Assembly (NCBI RefSeq): GCF_008831285.2
Contig: NC_045145.1
Location: 19,298,040-19,362,039 of the forward strand
Origin: Nymphaea colorata
Taxonomy: Eukaryota; Streptophyta; Magnoliopsida; Nymphaeales; Nymphaeaceae
Reading direction: 5' to 3'
Length of the DNA stretch: 64,000 nt
Both the position numbers and the translations under genes were made by a program. Below are positions 13,047-23,878 of the stretch, one piece after another; within the stretch, counting starts at the first letter, position 1, and each line of letters starts with the position of its first letter. The notes below the pieces were generated by a model. That model had not been told where the DNA came from. It saw only the letters and a list, made by a program, of their open reading frames with translations, and made no database searches.

Positions 13047-14376
13047 TGTCCGCAGACTGCTCTAGTGGGTATCCGAGCAGAGGAGAAAGAGGAAGTGGAG
13101 AATCTACCTTGAGGCTAACGGAAGGTTGGGCTCAACCGCCGGCGAGAGGTGAAGAGGGAGATGATGGCGTGTTTGGCCCCCTGCCACCAACTGCAAATCA
13201 CATATCTCACACACAATCTCGACTCCGGTGTGACTCCCCACTTTCTGGATCACGTACTGTGAGCTCGGACACCAGTTTCCTTCCCACAGTGTAGGCGATC
13301 CGGGAAAGTGCTGAAAGAACCAGCCCCGCTGCCATTGGACTCCACGTTACACTGCGAATCGAGGAAAAAAATTCTTGAAGACCGAAATCTTGATGTTAAA
13401 TCAAATAATAAGCTTCATGTTCCTAAAATTCTTTTAAGTGCCCTCGCCTCAAGCCCCAAATGAGGAAAACTTTTCTGAATAACCAAATAGAGACAAGTCT
13501 TTTCGCTATCCCTTCAAATCAAATGTAATTTTGGAGTGATTAACTTAATAAATACTGCGTTCTCCACGGTGAATGGCTCAAAGCACGATAGCGAAGGAAA
13601 ACCTTATCATGTTCAATATGAAAGAATACTTGTTCGGATACCCGTACTCTGATCACTGTCCTAGATTGTAGGCATCTGCAAGTGCGTGAGAGAGAACACC
13701 TTCTCCAAACAAATTTCTATACGATTTGAGCAAAACTTTCGAATGATCAATAGAGAAAAATGTTCTTTATTTAGTTGCAAATTTGGCGGATACCACCTAT
13801 TTCTAAAAGCCAATAAACAGCACCAGTCATGTTCAAATGCATGCCACTCATTGCTTCCGCCGATGGTGTGGAGTACAACTCCCACACACCAGATAGATGT
13901 CCAAATGCATACCAGTTATCTTGCTGTACTGAACCCAGATACACAAAACGATCGGCAACTGGAGGAGGAGCCAAATTGATTATGCCTGAAAAAGGTGTCG
14001 TTGCAAGTAACAATGGTTTGAATGACAATAAATTCAAGCATTTGGTGGAGGTGGAGGTGGAGGTGGAGAATCATCCTTCTCCAGGAGGCATAACATAACA
14101 GCGTTAGCAACAGGCACCCCAAAAACCTCAAGGAGGCGAGCATTCAGTTGCATACTTGGTGAAGCCTTGGAACTCTTTCACCTTTACTAGATAGGAGGAA
14201 AACACAAGAGATGCATACTTAAGAATCGGATTCAAGGAATGCCTGGAGATACCGGTATGACGAATGATGTCGTTGTTATTTGATCTATTTATGAGAACTT
14301 CTCCATCCATTTGTTGGTATCAGTTGAAGGTAGTGGTGATCAGGGCCGCTAGTCAGGAGCCACGAAAACCTTGTTC
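13047..14376. other. upstream region of NDC1, no further gene seen
   Basis: This holds the NDC1 5' leader and promoter side (read leftward). I see no convincing TATA box. A short GGTGGA/GGTGGAGGTGG trinucleotide-type repeat lies at about 14044-14070. Overlapping open frames on both strands at 13686-14143 show no recognisable domain. The right edge joins the decayed LINE. Confidence 0.4.
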
Positions 14377-15640
14377 TCCTTTCCATATTAATATATTATC
14401 TGTCGAGGAGATGCAAGAGGTTGTATTCTCATCCAAAGTTGATATTGCTCTTGGGTGAGATGGTTTTCTGGCTTCCTTCTTGATCACTGGGAGCATGTAA
14501 CTCCTTTCTAAGAATGGGCAAAATAAATATGATGTTATTTCTCCGGGTCGGCACTTGCCCTCCTATTGTCTCTTATTATGCCAATGATGTTCTGATTTTC
14601 AATCCAGGTCTTTGGAAGCGATTCGAAGCTCTCCTAGTCCAGGACATCTTGAAGCTTGTGCAAGGCTTAAGGTGAATAGGGACAAATCAACAATCTTTTC
14701 TTCCAATATGGAGGCCTGTTGCAACCAGTTGATCTTGGACATCCTTGGGTGGTCGACTGCTCTACTTCCTGCAATTTACTTGGGGCTCCTCCTATTCACC
14801 GGTGACCGCTTGTCCAATTCTTATGCGAACCTCTGGTGTCTAAAATGGAGAAATGCTTCGCAACATGGAAATCTAAGTTGTCGTCTTTTGCAACTCGCCT
14901 GTGTCTTATTAAATACATGTAAATCATTGAATTTTGAAGTAGTGTTTTCCTTCTTCCACCCACGGTAATTTCCAAACTTAATCAATGCATGGCAGGGCTT
15001 CTCTTGGGTGAGAGAGACCAAGCCAAAAAGACCCATTATATCACTTGGAACAAGTGTACAAGCCCAAATTAAAATGCAGAACTTGCATGGAAGCTTTTGC
15101 AGAGATAACTAAGTTAGCCATTCAAGTATGCCATCATAGTAGGTGGCAGATAGAGATAATGGCTAAAAAGCACATACAAAAGAGTTTTTGGACTGTTTCT
15201 CCCAAAAAGAAAAGACTTGCATATTCAGGGAGACAGTGAAAGAACTGAGAAAGAATTTAGATGGAAAATCAGAAGTGGTAAAATCAGTTTTTGGTATGAT
15301 AACTGGGCAGTGTTGTGTCCAGCCAATGTTCTCCAGGATGAGGAAGTCGCCTGGTGCGAGTAGTGGCTTCGTTTGTCCATTAAAGAAGTATTAGATTCTG
15401 ATTCGATCCTGCTCCCTAACTTCTTTCAATTTCTTAGGCGAGAGGGTATTGAATGGCCTTACATATAACGCCTTCAGCTGATAAAATCAGATTCACTGGG
15501 AAGCTGACAAAAGAGACTCATCAACCTGGTGAATTGGTGCTATAGTTTAGTTGTCCTCAATATGATGAGGAGAACATAGAGCATATTTTCTTCAAGTGCA
15601 TATTGGTGCGAAGGAGTTCTAGTTGACAACTAGAGCTTAG
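14377..15640 (+). mobile_element. decayed L1-type LINE (reverse transcriptase fragment)
   Basis: Translated pieces in shifting plus-strand frames match plant non-LTR retrotransposon reverse transcriptase in the expected order. Near 14440-14480 there is the entry to the palm region (DIALG followed by DGFLASF). At 14577-14588 the catalytic box reads YAND where YADD is expected, followed by VLIFNPG. At about 14660-14820 comes LRVNRDKSTIFSSN, then ILGWSTALLPAIYLGLLL. At about 14845-14905 another frame gives KMEKCFATWKSKL and ATRLCLIKYM. At 14955-15060 there is VISKLNQCMAG, a GERDQAKKTHYITWNKC stretch, and a zinc-knuckle-like CPQYDEENIEHIFFKC near 15545-15600. Frames are broken by several indels and stops, so it is dead. 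I could not fix its ends, poly(A) tail or target duplication. Confidence 0.8.
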
Positions 15641-16661
15641 TTCCGCAGACATCATTTGCCTGAACAGAATATCAGATTCGAATTGAAGAAATAGTTCTCT
15701 GGTGGGTTCAAAAGGGGAATCTACTTCAGCACCACAATTTGGGGCATTTGGACTATCCAGAATAGATGTGTATGTTAGAGTGGTACAACATCAATCTTAA
15801 ATCCGAGTCATAGAATTATTCATATATACGAGGACAGTTGCCAGACCTCTTGTGGGAAAGAAGAAAAGACTAACAACTTCAAAATCTGCCTTCTAACTAG
15901 TTGTGTCAGTGTCTCTAGCAATTGGCTGGCCACATGGCTAGGAGGCGTATGTATTCAATTGGTAACGTGGGCTGGCCCAACTACTGTGTGGGCTGGTGTG
16001 AGCCACTCCTACACCAGCCCTTGAAATCTTCTATTAGGGTGGGGCTAGACCTAGATCTAGATACACGTACCGCCACACCAAACTCCAGCTGAACCCATTA
16101 TGTGAAAGCTTAAATTAATGATTGAAAGTTTAAATTAGTAGGTTAAGTTATAAAGGACAACTTCAAGACACTCGGGTCACTCTCTCATAGCCGATTGAAT
16201 ATTTGTTAATTATATGATTAGTCCCCCATAAAAAAAATCTATGTCAGCTCCTTATCAAAATAATTTCGATGGTGATTTGATTGAAAATTCTGGCCAACAA
16301 TTCTCCAGGTGGTTCATGCACCGACTTCAATATCATTTGGTCCTTGTTATTATTGGTCCAACAATAGCATTTAATTCAGCTACTAATTCTTTATGTGCCT
16401 ATGTCGTACAAAATTCATAGAAAAGTATGGTTTAGACGTGTCACTCAAACACAAGATCCAAGTCTCAAAAACTTTCTAAAAAATAAAATTTTATATCAAA
16501 ATCGCAACCGAAAGAGTTGCTTTTTCATTTTTATGTGAAAATCTGGGTACGTTTGTGTTACGATTCGCATCGTGAGCGAAGGCAGTACGGCAAACGAATT
16601 GACCTAAAGAAGAGACTGGTGCTGCCCCTGGCTGTGGTGGTGGTTCTCTTCCCATAAAGTG

Positions 16662-16662
<1 letters not shown>
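15641..16662. other. spacer between the LINE remnant and the sterol isomerase gene
   Basis: No gene seen. The part next to the isomerase is its presumed promoter. No clear TATA box is visible; CCCATAAAG at about 16653 is the nearest AT-rich motif to the start codon. Confidence 0.35.

Positions 16663-16695
<33 letters not shown>
16663..16695. repeat. (AC)n(AG)n microsatellite in the isomerase 5' leader
   Basis: A run of CA dinucleotides passes directly into GA dinucleotides about 25 bp before the start codon. GA/TC repeats in plant 5' leaders are known binding sites for BPC (GAGA-binding) factors, so a regulatory role is possible. Length variation between individuals is likely. Confidence 0.75.
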
Positions 16696-16719
16696 GCGGA
16701 GAAAGGGGAAGCATCAAGC

Positions 16720-19700
16720 ATGTCGGGGGCGGTGGTGCATCCTCATCCATACGTGCCGCAGGATCTGCAGCTGCCGGGCTATGTTCCCGTCGTCCTTTCC
16801 CAGTCCACCATCCTTGGAGTTTACGGTGCCGCTTCCTTCTTTGTGGTGGCCCTCGTCTGGATCGCCTCTGGTACTTCTTCTTCCTCTTCATGCTCATCAA
16901 TTTCTGTCCATTCGCTTGTTAATTTAGCACTGTATGTTCCAATATGGTTTCTGCTACAAGAGGGTTGTGGAATCTTGTGGGTCAACTGCGTTTCAGGATG
17001 CGGATGCTCTTAACTTTTAAAATTTTGGTGTTTGCTTTTCAAGAATGGGATTTGAACCCACAAACTCTGTTTGTGTTGTTCGTTCATGGTTCTTTAACAT
17101 GCATGTAGTTGTCAAGTTAAAGCCACTTGCTAAAATGCTGCATTGCTGTTCGTTTTTCTTGGTTCCTAAATGGCGCTTCTAGAGGTGCTTTTACTAACGA
17201 TGGTTGAGAAGGAATGAACTTTCGCAAAGGGGGCCTTTTTTTCCTTTTTCGGCCATGTGTACGAGTTATACCGTCGCATTTTCGGCTCCTTGAATTTTAT
17301 GCACTCTAATCACGTTCTCACAGTCTAGGCTGTAAAATTAACTCATATTTCCTTTCAAGTGCTGAGTGATAAGTGGTTCTCTTTCATCTGGAGGTTGCAC
17401 GTTCGACTTTCGGACCCTGAAACCTAATATGGAAAGTTCGTTATTTTGTCTTCGGTCGCGACTTTTTGAAAGTTTGATGTTTGATTTGTTCAGTTCATTT
17501 GCATCACTTCTGGTTTCCTGCTTTGGATAAAGGGCAGCCAACTGCAGCTCTCTATGGGCCTCCTACTTTTTCCTTGTGCTGAATGGCAGATGCCTCGCCA
17601 GTAAGCTTCTTGAGTGCTAGTCAAAGGCCCGGCCTTTGACGTCTCTTCGCTGCTGCAGGATACAATGCAGTTTAAGTTGTCTTTGTTTGTCAACTGAACA
17701 CGATATCTGGCTTGTCATAGATGATTTTTTGTGTGCATCTTTTGGTGAAGTATTGAAGATTTAATCATCAACTATAAAACACCCATGGATGAAAATATTT
17801 GGGTTGGACACTAGTGTTCTGTCTCGCCATCCCTAGTCAATGAATCTGTACTCATTGTTTTCCTTTTCCTTATTCTTTTGAATGCTAGGTTGTTGCTCGA
17901 AGATAACAAAAGTTGATCGGATCCTCATGTGCTGGTGGGCATTTACGGGTCTAACACATATCGTCATAGAGGGATATTTTGTTTTCTCACCAGACTTCTA
18001 CAAGAAGGATACTCCATTTTACTTTGCTGAAGTTTGTAGGATTCATTGCTTCCATCCCTCTTTCTTTCTTTCGATGACTTTGATGAAGACTGAAATTAGA
18101 TGAAAATAGATCTTGTTCTCTAATTATGGACAACTAATTAATTTTAGGGAAAGAATACAGCAAAGGTGATTCAAGATACGCCGCTAGAGATGCAGGAGTT
18201 GTTTCTGTCGAAGGAATCACTGCTGTCCTTGAGGGACCAGCCAGCCTTCTTGCAGTGTATGATTTTATCTTCCTACTGCGTCTTATAGTTCCTTGCAGCT
18301 ATGAGCTGGTAATCTATGTTCGTGACAATTCATGGCCTTGCCTACATCAGCTTGGCCAGTAATGTATAGCAAGCAACTAGTCACACAGATAATGTCTTAT
18401 AATTTTTGTTCCACAATTTCAGAAGCACATTGGAATGCATGAGGATTATATAGCTTCCCCATTGTATTGTTTCGATAAGATTTGAGTTTGTTTTATTATA
18501 CTAACTTTGAATAATTATCTCATGTGCAACATTTTTCTGTAAGAGTGTAGCAGTAATATATGTCATGGCTTACTATTATTCCTTTTTCCAAGCGGAAAAG
18601 TTAGGATTTGTGATTATGGATACCATGCCATGAGTTCTTCTTACTTCTGAAGCAATGGATGCAAAACAGAGGATCACCAATTTACTCCTTGAGTCATGGC
18701 TTTATTTGTATAGGGTTATTTTGTTTTTCGTATCCTTTTTCTTATTTTTTTTATTTTTTCTGCATCGCTAGGTAGAGGAATCAATTTGATGTTCATTTTT
18801 TTATTTTTCCTTTTTCAATAAAACTGATGCTTGGTGTCTGACATAACTTGCTGATATCACCTAGATATTAGCAGGTGCTAGTTGCAATTTCTGTTCCCAT
18901 GTCCGAACCTAAATATTTGATGGTGGAGAATTAAGAGAAGTTTTGCCTGCAAACCCCTTTGAGATTCTCAGGTGTTGAGGCCACTCTTTAAAAAAAAAAA
19001 CCTAAGTTGTTGGGAAAACTTGTTGAATAAGAAATATTAAAAGGGGTTGCAGAATTGACAAAAAATAGAAGAGGCCCTTAGTAGGTAGTGCAAAAAGGAT
19101 TTCTTTTCCAAGTAAAATGGAAGAGATTAGTGGCATGATGTAAGTGAGGATTAGAAGATGGGAGGACAAGGAGATCAAAGAAGATCTGCAGCTTGGCATT
19201 TAACAGTGCTTGCCTCCATTTTGGCTCCAATGCCATGTGGATTCTGTGCTCTTTCTTGTTTATACCTCTATCCCATGCCTATACTGCCCTCTTAAGATAG
19301 GCATTGGACTCTTTAATTTCTTATTAACTTGAAAGGTGAATATGAATCTGCTGTGACCATAATTACAAAGTAGAATACAAACACACAAAGACCAGACAAA
19401 AGAATGAGGACAGTTACTGATTCTGACTCTAAATGGACTATAGCAAGGTGTTGAAGCTATGTAGAACTGACTTTATATTTGGCAGCAGTATGGGTGAAGA
19501 ATTGTATCTAGATCAAGCGGAGAAGTCATGTAGGGCAACTGTTACATGGTAAAGAATTTTAGTCTTATGTTCAGATAACAGGTACAAAGTTGTAATGTCC
19601 CCAAATCTGCTTTAACATCATAAAATAGAACATATTGAATTCAGGAGTCTCTGTGTGTGTGGGAAGGCAAATCATTTACACTTTATAGGATATCAGGTGA

Positions 19701-22493
19701 TGAACTGCTAAGTGCTAGCAAAGGCATTAATGAAGGTGGATATTGGTATATGAAAATTGAAATAACACACTAATCATGAGTTTCTATAGTCCATTTATAT
19801 CTTGAGAGGGGTTGTTGAGACACTTTTGGATCACAACATGGTAGACCCACGCTGCAGGTTCATTGTCTATTAGGATCTTAAGCAATCATGTTCCATGGTG
19901 GAGAATCCGCTGTGCCATTGCTCCATGTTCTATATTGCTTCATGTTAATGCTTTACAGTTATTAACTTATCATAGGTCATAGTCGCAAAGAATATTTTGG
20001 AGTTTTAAACGGTGAGGTTTTTCTTGGGTATAATAATTAATATGGCAATGTTGTAAAAGGTGTAGCGTAATGCGTATCGGTTAGGCTGACCTTTACGCTG
20101 TATCGTAACGTATCGTAAATGTAGCGTACTGTATCATAAAATTAATTTTTAATTTAAAAAAATTAAAAAATTATAAAAAATCCAAAAAAATAAACAAAAA
20201 ATCAAGAAAAATGTATTCAATATAAAAAAAATTATCATACATAAGGAAAATTCATGTGTGCCAACAACACATTAAAAAATAAGAAATCAGAAATTCAAAA
20301 TAACATAATAAGCATCCATCACAATTTTAAACTTGAAAATTTTATAGAATCTTAAGGACTTAGAGTCTTAGGGCTTAGATTACATCACAATTCATAAGTT
20401 CAAAACATATAGTTATCATCTTTCATGATTCAACGATGATCTCTCTCAAATCGATGAATCCTCAGTGATTTTTGATGAAAATGGGCAAAATCTCTTCCCC
20501 ACGTCTCTTCGAGTCTTTAGAAACAAGAAGAGAGAGAGAGAGAGGAGTGTTCAACTTTAAAACATAATGAAAAAAGGGCTGTTGGGCCCCTTTTTTGCAT
20601 TTTTCCTTGTATCGTACGATACGGGTGATACACTTATGATACAGGAGCCTATACGGTGTGTATCGTACGATACAGATAACATTGTAATATGGTGAGCTTG
20701 AAAAAATATATATATGGTAAATTTTTAAAAATTAAAAAGACTAAAAATTGGGGAAAAATAAAATAAGTGAGGAATTAATAACACAAACATCAAAAAATAA
20801 GTAGATTTGCAACAAATAAAAAAAGAGAAAATGAAAAAAAACTATTTGGCATTAAAAATAAAAAAAATGAAAAAAGTGTTAGTTTTTAACTTTTTTTTTT
20901 TTCAAAAAACACGTTTTTAGTTTTAAACAGAAATTTAGTTTATCCCTTTTTTTTTTTGTGGAAACGTGTTTTTTGTGGCACTGTCGTAGGCATTGTTTAA
21001 TTTATTGAATCTACTTATGCGCTATATTCATGTATACCTCTTAATGAAGACATGCTTCTCTAGCCCTTTTGGGTTTTTGACAGCAGGATGTGGCTAGCTG
21101 CAAGGGTAATGCTTGTTGAATTGATAATCAATGTTAAACTTGTGATGGATTTGTTACTTGCAATATGTAGTCTTTCCTGATTTGTCAGTATTATTAAGAT
21201 GTAATAGGCATTTTTTTTCTAGGATTTATCAATTTATTTTACAATCAAGTCACTTGGACATTGCAATAAATGAGAATTTTCATTATGTTTCTAAATTTTA
21301 AAGTTTTAAACAGCTTTTTCACATTTTTTCGAAAAAGACATTTTTTAATTTATCGAACTTACTTATGCACTATATTCATGTATACCTCTTAATGGAGACA
21401 TGCTTCTCTAGCCCTTTTGGGTTTTGGACAGCAGGATGTGCTTAGCTGCTAGGGAAATGCTTATTGAATTAATAATCAATGTTAAACTTGTGATGGATTT
21501 GTTACTTGCAATATGTAGACTTTCTTTATTTTTCAGTATTGATGTAATAGCAATTTCTTTTTAGGGTTTATCAATGTATTTTACAATGAAGTCAGTTGGA
21601 CATTGCATTAAATGAGAATTTTCATTATGTTTCTAAATTTTGGAGCATGATATTGACTATCACTATCAGTGTAAGATGAGTATCAGGATGAAGTGGATTC
21701 TATAAGGGCACCACTGCCAATAAATTACAAAGACTTACATGAGCTTAGACCTACTTACCGACTAAGTGTATGAACATAGATTGCTAATGCTTTACCATGT
21801 AATATAGTGGCTGTAGGACAGATTATTGAGCACAAACATGTGATCGATACCATATGATGCTCAAATAATTGGCACCCCCATGTTATTAGCTTCATTTCAG
21901 GCAGTGATAATAGCTTTTGCCTTAACATGCATTATCCAGGTGGAATGTTATAGTTCTTGCTATGGCCGCAGCCCTTATAAATTTACGATGGACAGGTATT
22001 TCTTTATGGATTAACCTTCAACTTGAAGTAGGACTGCATAGAATGACTACTTTTTTACTGCATTCTGGTGAATTTATCCAGAATATGCACAACAGGAATC
22101 TAATAATTAAAGAAAATAGAGAATTCGATCTATAGACTTCTGAAATGCTTTCTGTTTGTATGGCATTAATACCTGCTACCAGCCTTTTTTTTTGTATTGT
22201 TTCAGCCATTAATAACAGTCATTTGGAGACTTTGCAGGTATGCTATAGCCACAAAGAAATCGTACAGTTATATACTTCAGTTTTCAGTCTGCCTGGGTCA
22301 GCTGTACGGAGTTCTTGTCTACTACATTACCGCATTGTTGGAGGGCGACAATTTTGCCTCTAATGCATTTTACTACTGGGCGTACTATGTGGTAGCAAAC
22401 AGCTTCTGGATTGTGATACCCATTCTGATTGCCGGGAGGTGTTGGAGGAAAATAACTGCAGTTCAAGTCCAGCAAAAGAGCAAGAGGATCTGA
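16720..22493 (+). CDS. HYD1: sterol 8,7-isomerase (HYDRA1/EBP family), 4 exons, 220 aa
   Basis: Delta8-Delta7 sterol isomerase of the endoplasmic reticulum, which moves the ring-B double bond in phytosterol synthesis. Exons: 16720-16870, 17889-18035, 18148-18256, 22238-22493. All junctions are GT-AG and total 663 nt including TGA. The protein is close in length to Arabidopsis HYD1 (223 aa). It opens with [15 protein letters not shown], the plant HYD1 signature. Membrane-like segments lie at about 25-48, 62-82, 115-140, 150-170 and 180-205. Residues matching the active site of human EBP are present: H74 and E78 in [11 protein letters not shown]121 and T124 in VEGITAV, and N190 and W193 in ANSFWIVIP. 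The basic tail ends KSKRI. Intron 3 is about 4 kb and holds a hAT-like element and a tandem duplication. The start is the first ATG after the GA-rich leader. A diverged, stopped copy follows in the same orientation at 23879. Confidence 0.96.
20046..20684. mobile_element. non-autonomous hAT-like element, copy B, in isomerase intron 3
   Basis: A 639-bp element bounded by an exact 8-bp target duplication TAATATGG at 20038-20045 and 20685-20692. The left end starts CAATGTTGTAAAAGG and the right end, read inward, starts CAATGTTATCTGTATCG. Both fit the hAT YARNG terminus. Perfect palindromes of the form GTATCGTACGATAC occur near the right end (about 20610-20625 and 20661-20675). Left subterminal repeats include TATCGTAACGTATCG. 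The interior is A-rich with no transposase frame. It shares termini and motif content with the element at 10722-11527. Confidence 0.88.
20993..21643. repeat. direct duplication of about 310 bp in isomerase intron 3
   Basis: Segment 20993-21300 is repeated in the same orientation at about 21341-21643, separated by about 40 bp. Shared blocks include ATATTCATGTATACCTC, GACATGCTTCTCTAGCCC, ATCAATGTTAAACTTGTG and GAATTTTCATTATGTTTC. The copies differ by scattered substitutions and small indels, so the duplication is not recent. It shows no coding features and is probably a local duplication, not a transposon. Confidence 0.88.
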
Positions 22494-22733
22494 TTTAGTC
22501 TAATTGTTATGCTTTGAAACTTAATCATTGTCAAAACATTGATTTATCTGTGGTAGCTGTACTTTTCTAATTCTTCCTGAGCAGGCCTGGTACTCTTATT
22601 TGGTTTGTAATCGTTAACAATGACGTTCCTCTTATTTGCTTTGTAAGCGTTAAGAATGACATTCCTAGTGAATTGCCTGTGGCTGCACAAGGTGCACAAG
22701 AAAATCTTTTGAAGTTGGTCTCCATTTTATTCC

Positions 22734-22739
22734 AATAAA
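22734..22739 (+). promoter_or_regulatory. candidate poly(A) signal of the sterol isomerase gene
   Basis: AATAAA lies 241 bp after the stop codon of the intact isomerase in the transcribed orientation, with T-rich sequence just after it. A second possible signal (AATAAATAAAG) lies near 22850. The choice between them needs transcript ends. Confidence 0.45.
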
Positions 22740-23805
22740 GAAAACTGAAGTATTTCTTCTTTTTTTTTTCTTTTAGCAGGTAGAAATCGGAATGGTTACC
22801 TTTTTTCGTGGCTGTTAACTTGATGCACTTTTTTGGCAGGGATTATTGAATAAATAAAGTATCTACATATCTGTAAAAGATGATTGAGGCAGGGTTGAAG
22901 CGATATGATGCACAAACAGATCATCTTACAAGAGATCTGCTTTATCCAGAAAGGAAAAAAGTAAAATGTTGAATTGTTGTTTATTTATTTCAGACAAGAA
23001 AGGTGCAGTTAGGCAGTAAAAACACGAACATCAGCAGGAGACCGGTTAGTAGACTTTTTGCAGTTGATGGAGGACTTACCTTTAGACTCGTAAGCTAGAT
23101 GTGTCGTCTAATGCTTTCTGATTTCTTTTTCTTTGTCAAGCCGTTAAAGATCATAAACTGCAGTTTATAAATCTTGATTTCCTCGCAGAGCTGATTGGAC
23201 GGAATGACCGACGTAGAAAAATGCAAGATTAAATTGAATTCACTTAAGGGAGCATTGATTTGATTACCTTTCATCTACTTGCATTCAAGATCATCAGCAG
23301 TTCAGATTCATGAATTTAAAATTCGACCTCTCCCTTTGAATTTATATCAGATCTTTTGCCATTGCAAAAAATAGGATGAGAATTTCAAATGTGGATATCT
23401 TATGCATCACTTTAAAGTCTTTAGTTTGATAAAGAATGAGCTTCAGTATAGATTTTTTGCCACATTAATGAAAAGCATGCCTCATGAAGTCTATGAATCT
23501 GAAATCTGAGGTAATCAGATTCCCACCCTTGTTCCAAGTTAATATTGAAAACGGTAAAGATCAGCAACAGTAGCAGCTATGGAAGCATGTGGGGCAGAAA
23601 GACATGTTGCCCTTCTGAGCGAATGAACAGGCGTAGGTACTGTAACTGACCGAACATGTGCGCGAGTAAATGCCGTCGTAGCCACTTGCAGACCCCGATC
23701 CGCTGCTTCATTCTTGAGCTCATCCTCTTTATTGTGATCGATGGTCCCTTCCCTTCCTGCCCTTTAATTGAAGAGAGGACCACAGAGGGAGTGCCGTAGC
23801 AAGAA
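22740..23805. other. spacer between the two isomerase copies
   Basis: It runs from the first copy's 3' end to the second copy's leader. No gene or repeat of note is visible. The presumed promoter of the second copy lies at the right side and is not obviously similar to that of the first copy. Confidence 0.4.
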
Positions 23806-23878
23806 GAAAGAGAGAAAGACAGTGGGGAGAGAGAGAAGAAGAGGGAGGGTGATCGAGAGTTAAAAAGGAAAAGGAAGG
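23806..23878. repeat. purine-rich leader of the second isomerase copy
   Basis: AAGAAAGAGAGAAAG, GGGGAGAGAGAG and similar A/G runs occupy the 70 bp before the ATG at 23879. The first copy has a GA repeat in the same place, so the purine-rich leader is shared even though the exact sequence is not. Confidence 0.6.

Noticed and set aside
16604..16922. Overlapping frames near the isomerase start
   Set aside because: Shadows of exon 1 and of the GA leader; only the frame beginning at 16720 matches the HYD1 family and splices in phase.
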